Shown here: positions 1-5,844 of the stretch, piece by piece
Position numbering within the stretch: the first letter of the stretch is position 1
Layout of the letters: each line of letters opens with the position of its first letter
DNA from: an uncultured Bacteroidota bacterium
Lineage (GTDB): Bacteria > Bacteroidota > Bacteroidia > Chitinophagales > Chitinophagaceae
DNA: 7,246 nucleotides
Assembly (NCBI GenBank): GCA_903933995.1
Contig: CAIZMD010000451.1
Span: 1-7,246, forward strand
Direction: 5' to 3'
Notes under the pieces: generated by a model
Database searches by the model: none
What the model was told of the DNA's origin: nothing
What the model saw: the letters and a program-made list of their open reading frames with translations, nothing else
Program-made: the position numbers and the translations under genes

Positions 1-758
1 ATTTGATACTGGATCCTACCAACCTGTTTTTAACCATTCATGAATCTGTTGGTCACCCAACAGAATTGGATAGGGTACTGGGTTATGAAGCCAATTATGC
101 TGGTACCAGTTTCTTAACCCTTGACAAATGGAAATCAGGCAATTTTAAATTTGGTAGTGAGATAGTTCATTTTAAAGGAGATAAGACCCAGAAGGGCTCG
201 CTAGGCGCTGTTGGATATGATGACGAAGGTGTTCAGTGTGGAGAATGGGATATTATTAAAAACGGCGTACTTGTCAATTACCAAGTTACCAGGGACCAAG
301 CCCATATGCTTGGTCTAAATGCTTCTCAAGGTTGTTCTTATGCAGACAATTGGAAAAATTTTCAATTCCAGCGTATGCCCAATGTTTCTTTACAACCTAG
401 TAAAGACGGATTAAAAGTGGCCGATATGATCAAGAATACGGAAAAGGGCATTTACATGTTTGGCCGTAATTCTTATTCTATTGACCAGCAGCGTTACAAT
501 TTTCAGTTCAGTGGTCAATTGGCTTTTGAAATTAAAAATGGTCAGATAGCGGGTCTTGTAAAAGACGCAGCTTACCAGGCTAATACGCAAGAATTCTGGA
601 ATGCGTGTTCAGCCATTGCGGGTGAGCAAGACTATCGTCTTGGCGGTTCTTTCTTTGACGGAAAGGGGCAACCTGGTCAGGTGAGTGCTGTATCACATGG
701 TTGTTGTACCACCAAGTTTAAGGGTGTGAGCATTATCAATACGGGTAGAAATATTTAA
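1..758 (+). CDS. tldD: TldD-family metallopeptidase, C-terminal part (5' end outside window)
   Basis: The reading frame is open from the left edge, so this is the C-terminal half (about 250 residues) of a protein usually 450-550 residues long; the true start is outside the window. The visible part begins just before the zinc motif HESVGH (residues 13-18 of the fragment), the HExxxH signature of TldD that its partner PmbA/TldE lacks. After it come the TldD-like GSLGAVGYDDEG segment (65-76), an internal 'IKNGVLVNYQVTRDQA' strand region and a C-terminal GKGQPGQ...NTGRN tail. In known systems TldD works with TldE/PmbA as a heteromeric protease that degrades small unfolded peptides (microcin B17 maturation, CcdA turnover in E. 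coli). No pmbA partner is visible, but it could lie upstream. The C-terminus has a CC pair (234-235), whereas E. coli TldD has its zinc-binding cysteine just before the GK(E)GQ segment, where this protein has aspartate. Family assignment is secure; the exact substrate is unknown. Confidence 0.9.
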   Translation, partial: LILDPTNLFLTIHESVGHPTELDRVLGYEANYAGTSFLTLDKWKSGNFKFGSEIVHFKGDKTQKGSLGAVGYDDEGVQCGEWDIIKNGVLVNYQVTRDQAHMLGLNASQGCSYADNWKNFQFQRMPNVSLQPSKDGLKVADMIKNTEKGIYMFGRNSYSIDQQRYNFQFSGQLAFEIKNGQIAGLVKDAAYQANTQEFWNACSAIAGEQDYRLGGSFFDGKGQPGQVSAVSHGCCTTKFKGVSIINTGRNI

Positions 759-777
759 TTTGTTGTTTAGACAGTAA

Positions 778-810
778 AGCCGCTTCAAGTTCTTGAAGTG
801 GCTTTTTTAT
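778..810 (+). terminator. Intrinsic terminator of the tldD gene
   Basis: An 11-bp stem (778-788 with 793-803, one G-U pair) closes a GTTC loop and runs into a six-T tract at 803-808. It lies 20 bp after the tldD stop codon, the expected place for a Rho-independent terminator of that transcript. Confidence 0.9.
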
Positions 811-870
811 TGGAATTACTGAATTTGGTTATGTTTAATAGGCACTTAATAATTGCTTTAGTATGAAAAA

Positions 871-933
871 ATCGGTGATTTCACCGGATGGCTCAGGGTT
901 AAAAAACAAGATAAATTCAGTGAAATCACGGAT
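871..933. repeat. Paired GTGA-WW-TCAC dyads (imperfect inverted repeat)
   Basis: Two 10-bp near-palindromes, GTGATTTCAC at 875-884 and GTGAAATCAC at 920-929, lie 35 bp apart. With their flanks (871-886 and 918-933) they match as an inverted repeat at 14 of 16 positions, so they could form a long stem in RNA or serve as two protein-binding dyads. No T-run follows, so this is not a terminator. The second dyad ends 25 bp before the TATGTTTG promoter-like element, a natural position for an operator controlling the downstream peptidase gene. The binding factor is unknown. Confidence 0.5.
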
Positions 934-954
934 AATGTTTTAACAGCAATCTGA

Positions 955-962
955 TATGTTTG
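955..962 (+). promoter_or_regulatory. Candidate Bacteroidota -7 promoter element (TATGTTTG)
   Basis: The octamer matches the Bacteroidota consensus TAnnTTTG exactly. About 16 bp upstream there is only TGTTTT rather than a clear TTG -33 element. Transcription would begin near 967 and read through the hairpin at 983-1019 into the peptidase gene. Exact octamer matches arise by chance in AT-rich DNA, so this rests on position. Confidence 0.4.
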
Positions 963-982
963 TAAAAACATTGCAGTTTTAG

Positions 983-1025
983 AAACAACATCAATCTCCC
1001 CCCGGTTTTTATGTTGTTTTTTTTT
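983..1025 (+). terminator. Terminator-like hairpin in the peptidase leader
   Basis: AAACAACAT (983-991) pairs perfectly with ATGTTGTTT (1011-1019), giving a 9-bp AT-rich stem; six more Ts follow (1020-1025). The 19-nt loop contains the C-rich 13-mer AATCTCCCCCCGG. No gene ends just upstream (tldD already has its own terminator), so this hairpin either ends a short RNA begun near 967 or acts as an attenuator before the peptidase start at 1060. Confidence 0.5.
993..1005 (+). repeat. C-rich 13-mer AATCTCCCCCCGG, copy 1
   Basis: This 13-mer is identical to 6685-6697. Runs of six C are otherwise absent from this AT-rich window, so two exact copies, both in gene leaders and in the same orientation, are unlikely to be accidental. 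Here it occupies the loop of the 983-1019 hairpin, where the C-run would be single-stranded in RNA, and ends 54 bp before the ATG at 1060. Confidence 0.6.
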
Positions 1026-1059
1026 GCCCCTACCTGATTGGTCATCAAACTACAGATAT

Positions 1060-1839
1060 ATGTCTATGCCATCTAAAAGGGAGTATCAATTTGGTTGGTT
1101 GCCAGACCTGCCTGATCATAGGGATTTATTATATGCAAGTGTTAGAAAGATATCGCGCAAGCTACCAGTTAGTGTAGACTTGCGTAAGCAATGTCCAGAA
1201 GTCTATGATCAAGGAAGTCTTGGCTCTTGTACAGCCAACGCCTTAGGTGCGGCATTCCAATTTGGACAAATCAAACAAGCGATCGCAAATTTTATTCCTT
1301 CAAGATTGTTCATCTATTATAATGAACGTGTACAAATTCAAACTGAGCTTTCGGATAGTGGGGCATTTATCAGAGATGGGATTAAATCTTTAAATAAAGA
1401 TGGGGTTTGCCCAGAATCAGATTGGCCTTACAGGATTGGAAAATTTACTCAAAAACCACCTATTCAACTGTATCAAAAAGCCCTTAAAAATCAAGTGCTT
1501 CAATACATGCGTCTTGAAAATTGGAAAATGAATCAATTACAAACCTGTTTAGCTGAGGGGTATCCATTTGTTTTTGGTTTTTCAGTGTATGGAAGTTTTT
1601 GGGCAATGGGTAAAAATGCCGTGATTCCTATGCCCAAACTAGGTGAGCGAAGAATTGGTGGACATGCGGTGATGGCTGTTGGTTATGATCAAGCAAAAAA
1701 GCGCTGCTTAATTAGAAATTCTTGGGGCAGTACTTGGGGGAAACAGGGCTATGCATGGATGCCTTTTGACTATATCAGCAATACACATTTTGCAGATGAT
1801 TTCTGGACCATCCGTTTAGTAGAGGATGGAAGCCAGTAG
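1060..1839 (+). CDS. Papain-family (C1) cysteine peptidase, compact cytoplasmic form
   Basis: The 259-residue product has the complete papain catalytic set: oxyanion glutamine Q51 and nucleophile C57 in the DQGSLGSCTANA segment, histidine H202 in GGHAV, and asparagine N220 in RNSWG followed by WG and GYAWM. It begins with the GWLPDLPDHRD lead (12-22) and PVSVDLR (36-42) typical of bacterial C1 peptidases of this short type. It shows no signal peptide and no long inhibitory propeptide, so it is probably made active in the cytoplasm or leaves by another route. I chose ATG 1060 (or in-frame ATG 1066) because family members start close to the GW-PDLPDHRD segment; the longer frame from TTG 1024 would start inside a T-run of the leader hairpin. 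No good ribosome-binding site is visible for any choice. It stands alone, flanked by non-coding DNA. Related proteins have been found near signalling or surface systems, but the substrate cannot be read from the sequence. Confidence 0.9.
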   Translation: MSMPSKREYQFGWLPDLPDHRDLLYASVRKISRKLPVSVDLRKQCPEVYDQGSLGSCTANALGAAFQFGQIKQAIANFIPSRLFIYYNERVQIQTELSDSGAFIRDGIKSLNKDGVCPESDWPYRIGKFTQKPPIQLYQKALKNQVLQYMRLENWKMNQLQTCLAEGYPFVFGFSVYGSFWAMGKNAVIPMPKLGERRIGGHAVMAVGYDQAKKRCLIRNSWGSTWGKQGYAWMPFDYISNTHFADDFWTIRLVEDGSQ

Positions 1840-1884
1840 GCTGAATTTTACTAATGTAGTAGCTTGTAGTAGTTTGTTAAGCTT

Positions 1885-1977
1885 TTAGAAGAAAGTACTG
1901 TCTTTTTTGCGCATTTTGGCAGAAACAAAAAGCAAAATGCAAGCAAATCCTACGTAAATGATGATAAAAGCGTTCAT
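1885..1977 (-). CDS. Possible 30-residue single-pass membrane protein
   Basis: On the minus strand an ATG at 1977 opens 30 codons ending in TAA. The product has a strongly hydrophobic run from about residue 4 to 19 (FIIIYVGFACILLFVS) followed by a basic, polar tail KMRKKDSTFF, the layout of a small single-pass protein with a cytoplasmic positive C-terminus. I do not recognise a family; it resembles in outline the tiny accessory subunits of membrane complexes (KdpF- or CcoS-like) but shares no diagnostic motif. A 6-bp hairpin (1981-1995) lies 3 nt before its ATG on the minus strand and could affect translation. It would converge on the peptidase gene. The nearest good minus-strand promoter candidate is about 230 bp away. 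Chance hydrophobic ORFs occur in AT-rich DNA, so confidence is modest. Confidence 0.4.
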   Translation of the reverse strand: MNAFIIIYVGFACILLFVSAKMRKKDSTFF

Positions 1978-1980
1978 GGA

Positions 1981-1995
1981 TTACTGTTTCAGTAA
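1981..1995. repeat. Perfect short inverted repeat TTACTG-TTT-CAGTAA
   Basis: Six-base arms separated by three bases. It is not followed by a T-run on the plus strand, so it is not an obvious terminator. On the minus strand it sits just before the ATG of the small putative membrane protein, where it could be an operator or a structure that hides the ribosome-binding region. Confidence 0.35.
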
Positions 1996-2209
1996 ATTTC
2001 CAACTTACTGTTATCAATCTATACTTAGAATCAGCCATTAAATAAGATGGTTACTGCAATATTTGTAACAATTATTGGTCAGCTAACAGAATTTACCTCA
2101 TTCTCATGTTTTAAGACGTTTCTATCCATTTTCAGCCGATTAAATTTCCCTTTCACCTATTTCAGTTAAAATGTTAGCCTTTTGGATGTATAATGACTAA
2201 ATGATTAAA

Positions 2210-2239
2210 CAAAAATAATGGCTATTATTCGTGTTCAAA
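2210..2239 (-). promoter_or_regulatory. Candidate Bacteroidota promoter on the minus strand
   Basis: Read on the minus strand, TTTG (2239-2236) is followed after 18 nt by TATTTTTG (2217-2210), which matches the TAnnTTTG -7 consensus with a -33-like TTTG at roughly the usual spacing. Transcription would run leftwards from about 2204 toward the small ORF at 1977-1885 or make a short RNA. This is the only candidate in the window with both elements recognisable. Confidence 0.35.
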
Positions 2240-2332
2240 CTTTGGAATAAAACAAATTCGTCAGTCTGAATGATTATTTCTGCATAATGCTATCACAAAA
2301 TAAGGAATGCGTACTTTAACACATGATAATTA

Positions 2333-2361
2333 TTTGTTTAACGATTTGCTTTTATTTTTTG
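2333..2361 (+). promoter_or_regulatory. Weak promoter candidate for the signalling operon
   Basis: TTTG (2333-2336) and, 16 nt later, TATTTTTTG (2353-2361), one base longer than the TAnnTTTG consensus, lie about 70 bp before the first receiver gene. No better match is seen in the region upstream of the operon. Confidence 0.2.
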
Positions 2362-2432
2362 GAAGAATTAGTGCAGTAATAAGCTCAGGTTTATTGTAGT
2401 AATAGCTTGGGATTTACTGACAAATTTAAATT

Positions 2433-2846
2433 ATGGAGCAGCCGTTAAATATTGAAAATCAAATGGATACTATAAGATTTGTGATTGCGGATGACAATAA
2501 AATAAATCAATATATTATTCATTTCATGCTAAGGGGCAGGTATATAAACTTTAATTTTGCAGTGAACGGAGAAGAAGCCATTTCTGTAATTAACCAGGAT
2601 TTAGAGAAGCGGACAATTCTTTTGCTTGATTTGAATATGCCTGATATGGATGGGTTTGAAGTACTGGAGCTACTAGCCAAGGACCCAAAAAAGTATGGCA
2701 ATGTGAAGACCATCTGCATTTCTGCTATGCACTTTGACAATTCTAAAGATGAAGGACGTTTAGAATTGTGTGATTATTATTTAGAAAAACCTGTAGACAA
2801 AACCCAACTCCTAGGAATAGTAGCGTCTTGCTTTACAGGTAATTAG
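2433..2846 (+). CDS. Single-domain response regulator (CheY-like receiver)
   Basis: A 137-residue protein made of one receiver domain with no output domain. The acidic pair D20-D21 (IADDN), the phosphorylation site D66 in LLLDLNMPDMDG, the switch serine S97 (CISAM) and the lysine K119 (LEKP) are all present, so it should accept phosphate. The annotated start gives a polar tail of about ten residues before the domain; ATG 2463 (MDTIRFVIADDN) would start at the usual distance from the first beta strand, and neither start has a clear ribosome-binding site. It is first of four genes, 10 bp before the histidine kinase. Such lone receivers act by protein contact, as phosphorelay intermediates or as phosphate sinks; which applies here cannot be told. 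Confidence 0.88.
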   Translation: MEQPLNIENQMDTIRFVIADDNKINQYIIHFMLRGRYINFNFAVNGEEAISVINQDLEKRTILLLDLNMPDMDGFEVLELLAKDPKKYGNVKTICISAMHFDNSKDEGRLELCDYYLEKPVDKTQLLGIVASCFTGN

Positions 2847-2856
2847 AAGTATATAA

Positions 2857-4746
2857 ATGGATAATAACCCCCATAAACAATCTGTTCTGTTCAAAAATAT
2901 TTTGGACAGAATCTCGGATGCACTCTTGTTTGAGTCATTCGATCATAAAATTGTTTATGTAAACCACTACTTCTGCAACCTATTTCATATTCCTGTTGCA
3001 CCAGAATTTTTGGTTGGGATGGATTGTTCCAACGCAGCTCAGGAAAGTAAACAGTATTTTAAAGATCCCGAACAATTTGTTCAACGAATTGCCCAAATTT
3101 ATGAGCAAGCTGAGCAAGCTGAGAATGTGAAAGATGAGAAATTGTCTTTTGCAGATGGCTTAACCATTTTGCGGGATTATCAATTCTTTAATTCAGAAGA
3201 TACTCAAGGGCATTTGTGGGTATACAAAAATGTTTCATCATTGGTTACCTCTTTGGATGCAATGACCAGTCAAAAAAACTTTTTTGAAAACCTATTAAAT
3301 AATATACCTGCAGATATTGCCATTTTTAACAAAGAACACCAATACGAGTTTGTAAATAAGGTTGGGGTAAAATCCACTGAAATGAGTAAGTGGATTATTG
3401 GCAAGGATGATTTTGACTACGTCCATTACAAGCAACTCCCAGAAGAGTTTGCTATAAGACGTAGAAAGGCTTTTAAACAAGCATATGAGACCCGAAAAAG
3501 TATTGAGTTAGAAGAGATTAACCATTCTAAAATTCATGGTGATACCCATACACTAAGAAAATTCTATCCCGTTTTTGAGGATGACAAATTTGTCAGCATG
3601 ATTGGTTATGGTATTGACATTACTAGAATGCGTCAATCTGAAATTGAATTGGCACAGAGTCATGCTCTGTTTCTTTCTATGATTGAGCATAGCAATGAAT
3701 TGGTATTAACCATGGATGCTGATAGAAATGTACACTTTGTAAATTCTAAATGGACTAGTGTAACTGGGCATGCTTTACCGGAAGTAGGATTTTTAAATTT
3801 AGAAAGCATTATTAGCGTAGGTAAAAAAACATTTTTATCAGCAATTGGCTATTATTTTAAAAATGAGAAGCATCAAGGTGGCAGCAGAGAATTGACCATT
3901 AGTACCAAACAAGGTGATAAAGTAAATCTGAGATATCAGTTTGCCAAATTCATTCAAAAGGATTGGAAATCGCCCCGAATCATTGTTTTTTTAACAGACA
4001 TTACAGAACAGGTAAGGATTGAAGAAGAGTTTAAGAAAAACCTGGCCAGAGAGAAATACTTGAATGAATTGAAAACCAATTTCATGAATATGGTTTCGCA
4101 TGAATTGCGAACACCACTTTCTGTGATTTTGTCCAATACGGAATTATTGATGATGCGGTTACAGCATTTTAGGGTTTCAGGAATTGAACGATACACCAAT
4201 ACCGTCATGCATCAAATAGACGGCATGACCAATTTGCTCAATGAATTTTTATTTGTAAGTAAAGTAGAATCAGGCAAGTTTCAGTTACAAATTGAAGAAC
4301 TGTCCGTTGTAAGTTTTCTAGAAGACTTGGTAAAAGAACATTATCAACCTTGGAAAGACAAAAGAAGCATAGATTTTATGGTGGTAGGCATTCCAGTTGA
4401 CATTCATTTTGATAAGAGAATGATGTTTCATATTGTCAACAATTTGCTAAGCAATGCTTTTAAATATTCTGAAGGAAAACCAGCTCCCTCTTTAAATATT
4501 CGTTTTCTGAAAAAGAAATGTCAAATAATAGTTGAAGACCAAGGAATTGGCATTAGTGTAGATGATCAGAAAAAATTATTTCAACCTTTTTCCCGTGGAA
4601 CCAATGTTGATAAAATTGAAGGAACTGGATTGGGCTTGGTGGTGGTAAAATATTTTATAGAACAGCATAAGGGAACACTTCATATAGATAGTGAAATAGG
4701 GAAATACACAAAAATAAGTTTGGAATTACCTTATAATTTGGATTAA
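2857..4746 (+). CDS. Soluble three-PAS sensor histidine kinase
   Basis: A 629-residue kinase. Three PAS-like sensor modules precede the core: about 8-132, 137-258 (ending GYGIDITRMRQ) and 266-386 (ending FLTDITEQ). The first is the most divergent. A linker leads to the dimerisation domain with H-box MVSHELRTPLS, phospho-accepting histidine H415. The ATPase domain has an N-box around N529/N533 (NNLLSNAFKYS), G1 DQGIGI (561-566), F-box FQPF and G2 GTGLGL (589-594), all intact, so it should be catalytically active. There is no signal peptide or transmembrane segment, which implies sensing of a cytoplasmic signal such as redox state, a gas or a small ligand; no haem- or flavin-binding signature is recognisable. 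It lies 10 bp after a receiver gene and 2 bp before the next, and is the only apparently complete kinase of the operon, so it is the likely phosphate donor for the three receivers. Confidence 0.93.
   Translation: MDNNPHKQSVLFKNILDRISDALLFESFDHKIVYVNHYFCNLFHIPVAPEFLVGMDCSNAAQESKQYFKDPEQFVQRIAQIYEQAEQAENVKDEKLSFADGLTILRDYQFFNSEDTQGHLWVYKNVSSLVTSLDAMTSQKNFFENLLNNIPADIAIFNKEHQYEFVNKVGVKSTEMSKWIIGKDDFDYVHYKQLPEEFAIRRRKAFKQAYETRKSIELEEINHSKIHGDTHTLRKFYPVFEDDKFVSMIGYGIDITRMRQSEIELAQSHALFLSMIEHSNELVLTMDADRNVHFVNSKWTSVTGHALPEVGFLNLESIISVGKKTFLSAIGYYFKNEKHQGGSRELTISTKQGDKVNLRYQFAKFIQKDWKSPRIIVFLTDITEQVRIEEEFKKNLAREKYLNELKTNFMNMVSHELRTPLSVILSNTELLMMRLQHFRVSGIERYTNTVMHQIDGMTNLLNEFLFVSKVESGKFQLQIEELSVVSFLEDLVKEHYQPWKDKRSIDFMVVGIPVDIHFDKRMMFHIVNNLLSNAFKYSEGKPAPSLNIRFLKKKCQIIVEDQGIGISVDDQKKLFQPFSRGTNVDKIEGTGLGLVVVKYFIEQHKGTLHIDSEIGKYTKISLELPYNLD
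3103..3123 (+). repeat. Tandem 9-bp repeat inside the kinase gene
   Basis: GAGCAAGCT occurs twice in tandem (3103-3111, 3112-3120) followed by GAG, encoding EQAEQAE in the first PAS-like module. It is in frame and could gain or lose three codons by slippage without a frameshift. Confidence 0.6.
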
Positions 4747-4748
4747 AC

Positions 4749-5837
4749 ATGCACGAGAAAATACTAGTTATAGAAGACGATGTTCAAATTAGAGAATCCT
4801 TACAGGAATTTCTGGAATACAGCCAGTACAAAGTGGTGGTGGCAGAAAATGGTATGATTGGAATGCAAATGGCTATGGTAGAAAAACCTGATTTGATTAT
4901 TTGTGATATGATGATGCCTGTTATGGATGGGGTGGAGGTCCTAAAAGCTATTAAAATGACCGAATTGGCAACTGTTCCATTTATCATTTTAACGGCCAAA
5001 GCACAATATGAAGACCTTAGAATGGTGATGAATATGGGAGCAGATGATTATGTGTTTAAACCATATAAATTCAAAGACTTACTTAGTACTATTCAAACTA
5101 GGCTTGGAAGATTTGGTTTAATGTCGGACAAAATTAAAAATATGGAATCACTCAATGCAAACTTTCTATCCTTGTTAGATATGCAAATGAGTAGACCCAT
5201 GAAAGATGTTCGGTTTTTAACAGATATAATTAAAAAGGAGTCAGAAGAAAAACAAGACAAAAAGTTATTGCAATACATTAAATACTTAAAACATTGCAGT
5301 GATACCATGCAGGATTCCTTTAGAAGGCTAAAGGATTTTTATTCACTAACCCTTACTCCTGCAGCTGGAGTGTCTCAAAGTATTCCTGGGTTATCTAGGT
5401 TGGACATGGCTGGGGAAACATTATTAGAAATGGCAAGGGTAAGGGCTTTGTTTTACCAGCGTTTGGATGATTTAAATACCTCTATTGAACTTAAGCAAAC
5501 GCTTCAGTTTCCTGATGAAACAGGTTGTCTTTTTTTTGAATTATTAGACAATGCCTTTAAGTTTTCGCAAAATGGCACTGAAGTCTTTGTTGAAATAAAA
5601 AATGGTAATGGCTTATTCAAAATGTCTATTACAAATGAATGTAAAACGGCGAATGTATTAGAATTGTCCTCAAAAGTTGCATCAGGATTTTTGCAAAAAT
5701 TGGATGCAGAGCAATTAGAGATTGGGCTTTCTTTTGTACATGAACTTGCAAGTAAGATGGGTGGAAACGTCAATTTTCATTCTGGTTTAAATGGATTAGT
5801 TACAGTGGTATTTGAATTAAAAACAGCAAATAAATAA
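4749..5837 (+). CDS. Receiver domain fused to a degenerate histidine-kinase core (pseudokinase)
   Basis: A 362-residue protein. Residues 1-120 are a complete receiver: acidic pair D10-D11, phosphorylation site D53 (ICDMMMPVMDG), T82 and K104 (FKPY). Residues about 128-355 look like a kinase dimerisation plus ATPase region that has decayed. The segment FLSLLDMQMSRPM (139-151) lines up position by position with the H-box FMNMVSHELRTPL of the upstream kinase, but methionine M145 replaces the histidine. The N-box is kept (ELLDNAFKFS, 264-273), while the G1 box reads ITNECKT (no DxGxG) and the G2 box is reduced to EIGLSFVHELASKMGG (324-339). It therefore should not autophosphorylate and may bind ATP poorly or not at all. 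The gene begins 2 bp after the kinase, suggesting translational coupling. A role as a phosphorylation-controlled binding partner, for example sequestering the kinase or the AraC regulator, is inference. Confidence 0.82.
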   Translation: MHEKILVIEDDVQIRESLQEFLEYSQYKVVVAENGMIGMQMAMVEKPDLIICDMMMPVMDGVEVLKAIKMTELATVPFIILTAKAQYEDLRMVMNMGADDYVFKPYKFKDLLSTIQTRLGRFGLMSDKIKNMESLNANFLSLLDMQMSRPMKDVRFLTDIIKKESEEKQDKKLLQYIKYLKHCSDTMQDSFRRLKDFYSLTLTPAAGVSQSIPGLSRLDMAGETLLEMARVRALFYQRLDDLNTSIELKQTLQFPDETGCLFFELLDNAFKFSQNGTEVFVEIKNGNGLFKMSITNECKTANVLELSSKVASGFLQKLDAEQLEIGLSFVHELASKMGGNVNFHSGLNGLVTVVFELKTANK

Positions 5838-5844
5838 AATTGCT

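Larger units (their letters stand above)
1840..2432. other. 593-bp intergenic region without a convincing large gene
   Basis: This AT-rich stretch separates the peptidase gene from the signalling operon. It contains a possible 30-residue minus-strand membrane protein (1885-1977), a short perfect hairpin beside its start (1981-1995), a minus-strand promoter candidate (2210-2239) and a weak plus-strand promoter candidate (2333-2361). No clear terminator follows the peptidase stop; only a weak AGCTT...AAGCT stem followed by TTTT is present around 1861-1886. I see no tRNA, rRNA or mobile-element sequence here. Confidence 0.7.

Noticed and set aside
885..905. tRNA-like string GGATGGCTCAGGGTT
   Set aside because: It resembles a D-arm by eye, but no anticodon arm, T-arm or acceptor stem can be built around it.
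1024..1059. Extended N-terminus of the peptidase from a TTG codon
   Set aside because: The TTG lies at the end of the T-run of a terminator-like hairpin, has no ribosome-binding site, and family members begin close to the GW-PDLPDHRD segment, which favours ATG 1060 or 1066.
1861..1886. Possible terminator after the peptidase gene (AGCTT...AAGCT then TTTT)
   Set aside because: Only five base pairs with a 13-nt loop, too weak to annotate as a terminator.
1958..2041. Short plus-strand ORF of about 27 codons
   Set aside because: It overlaps the better minus-strand candidate, and its composition shows nothing protein-like.
2047..2169. Plus-strand 40-codon ORF in the intergenic region
   Set aside because: Its product is rich in Phe, Ser and Thr as expected of random AT-rich sequence, with no clear ribosome-binding site, motif or membrane topology.
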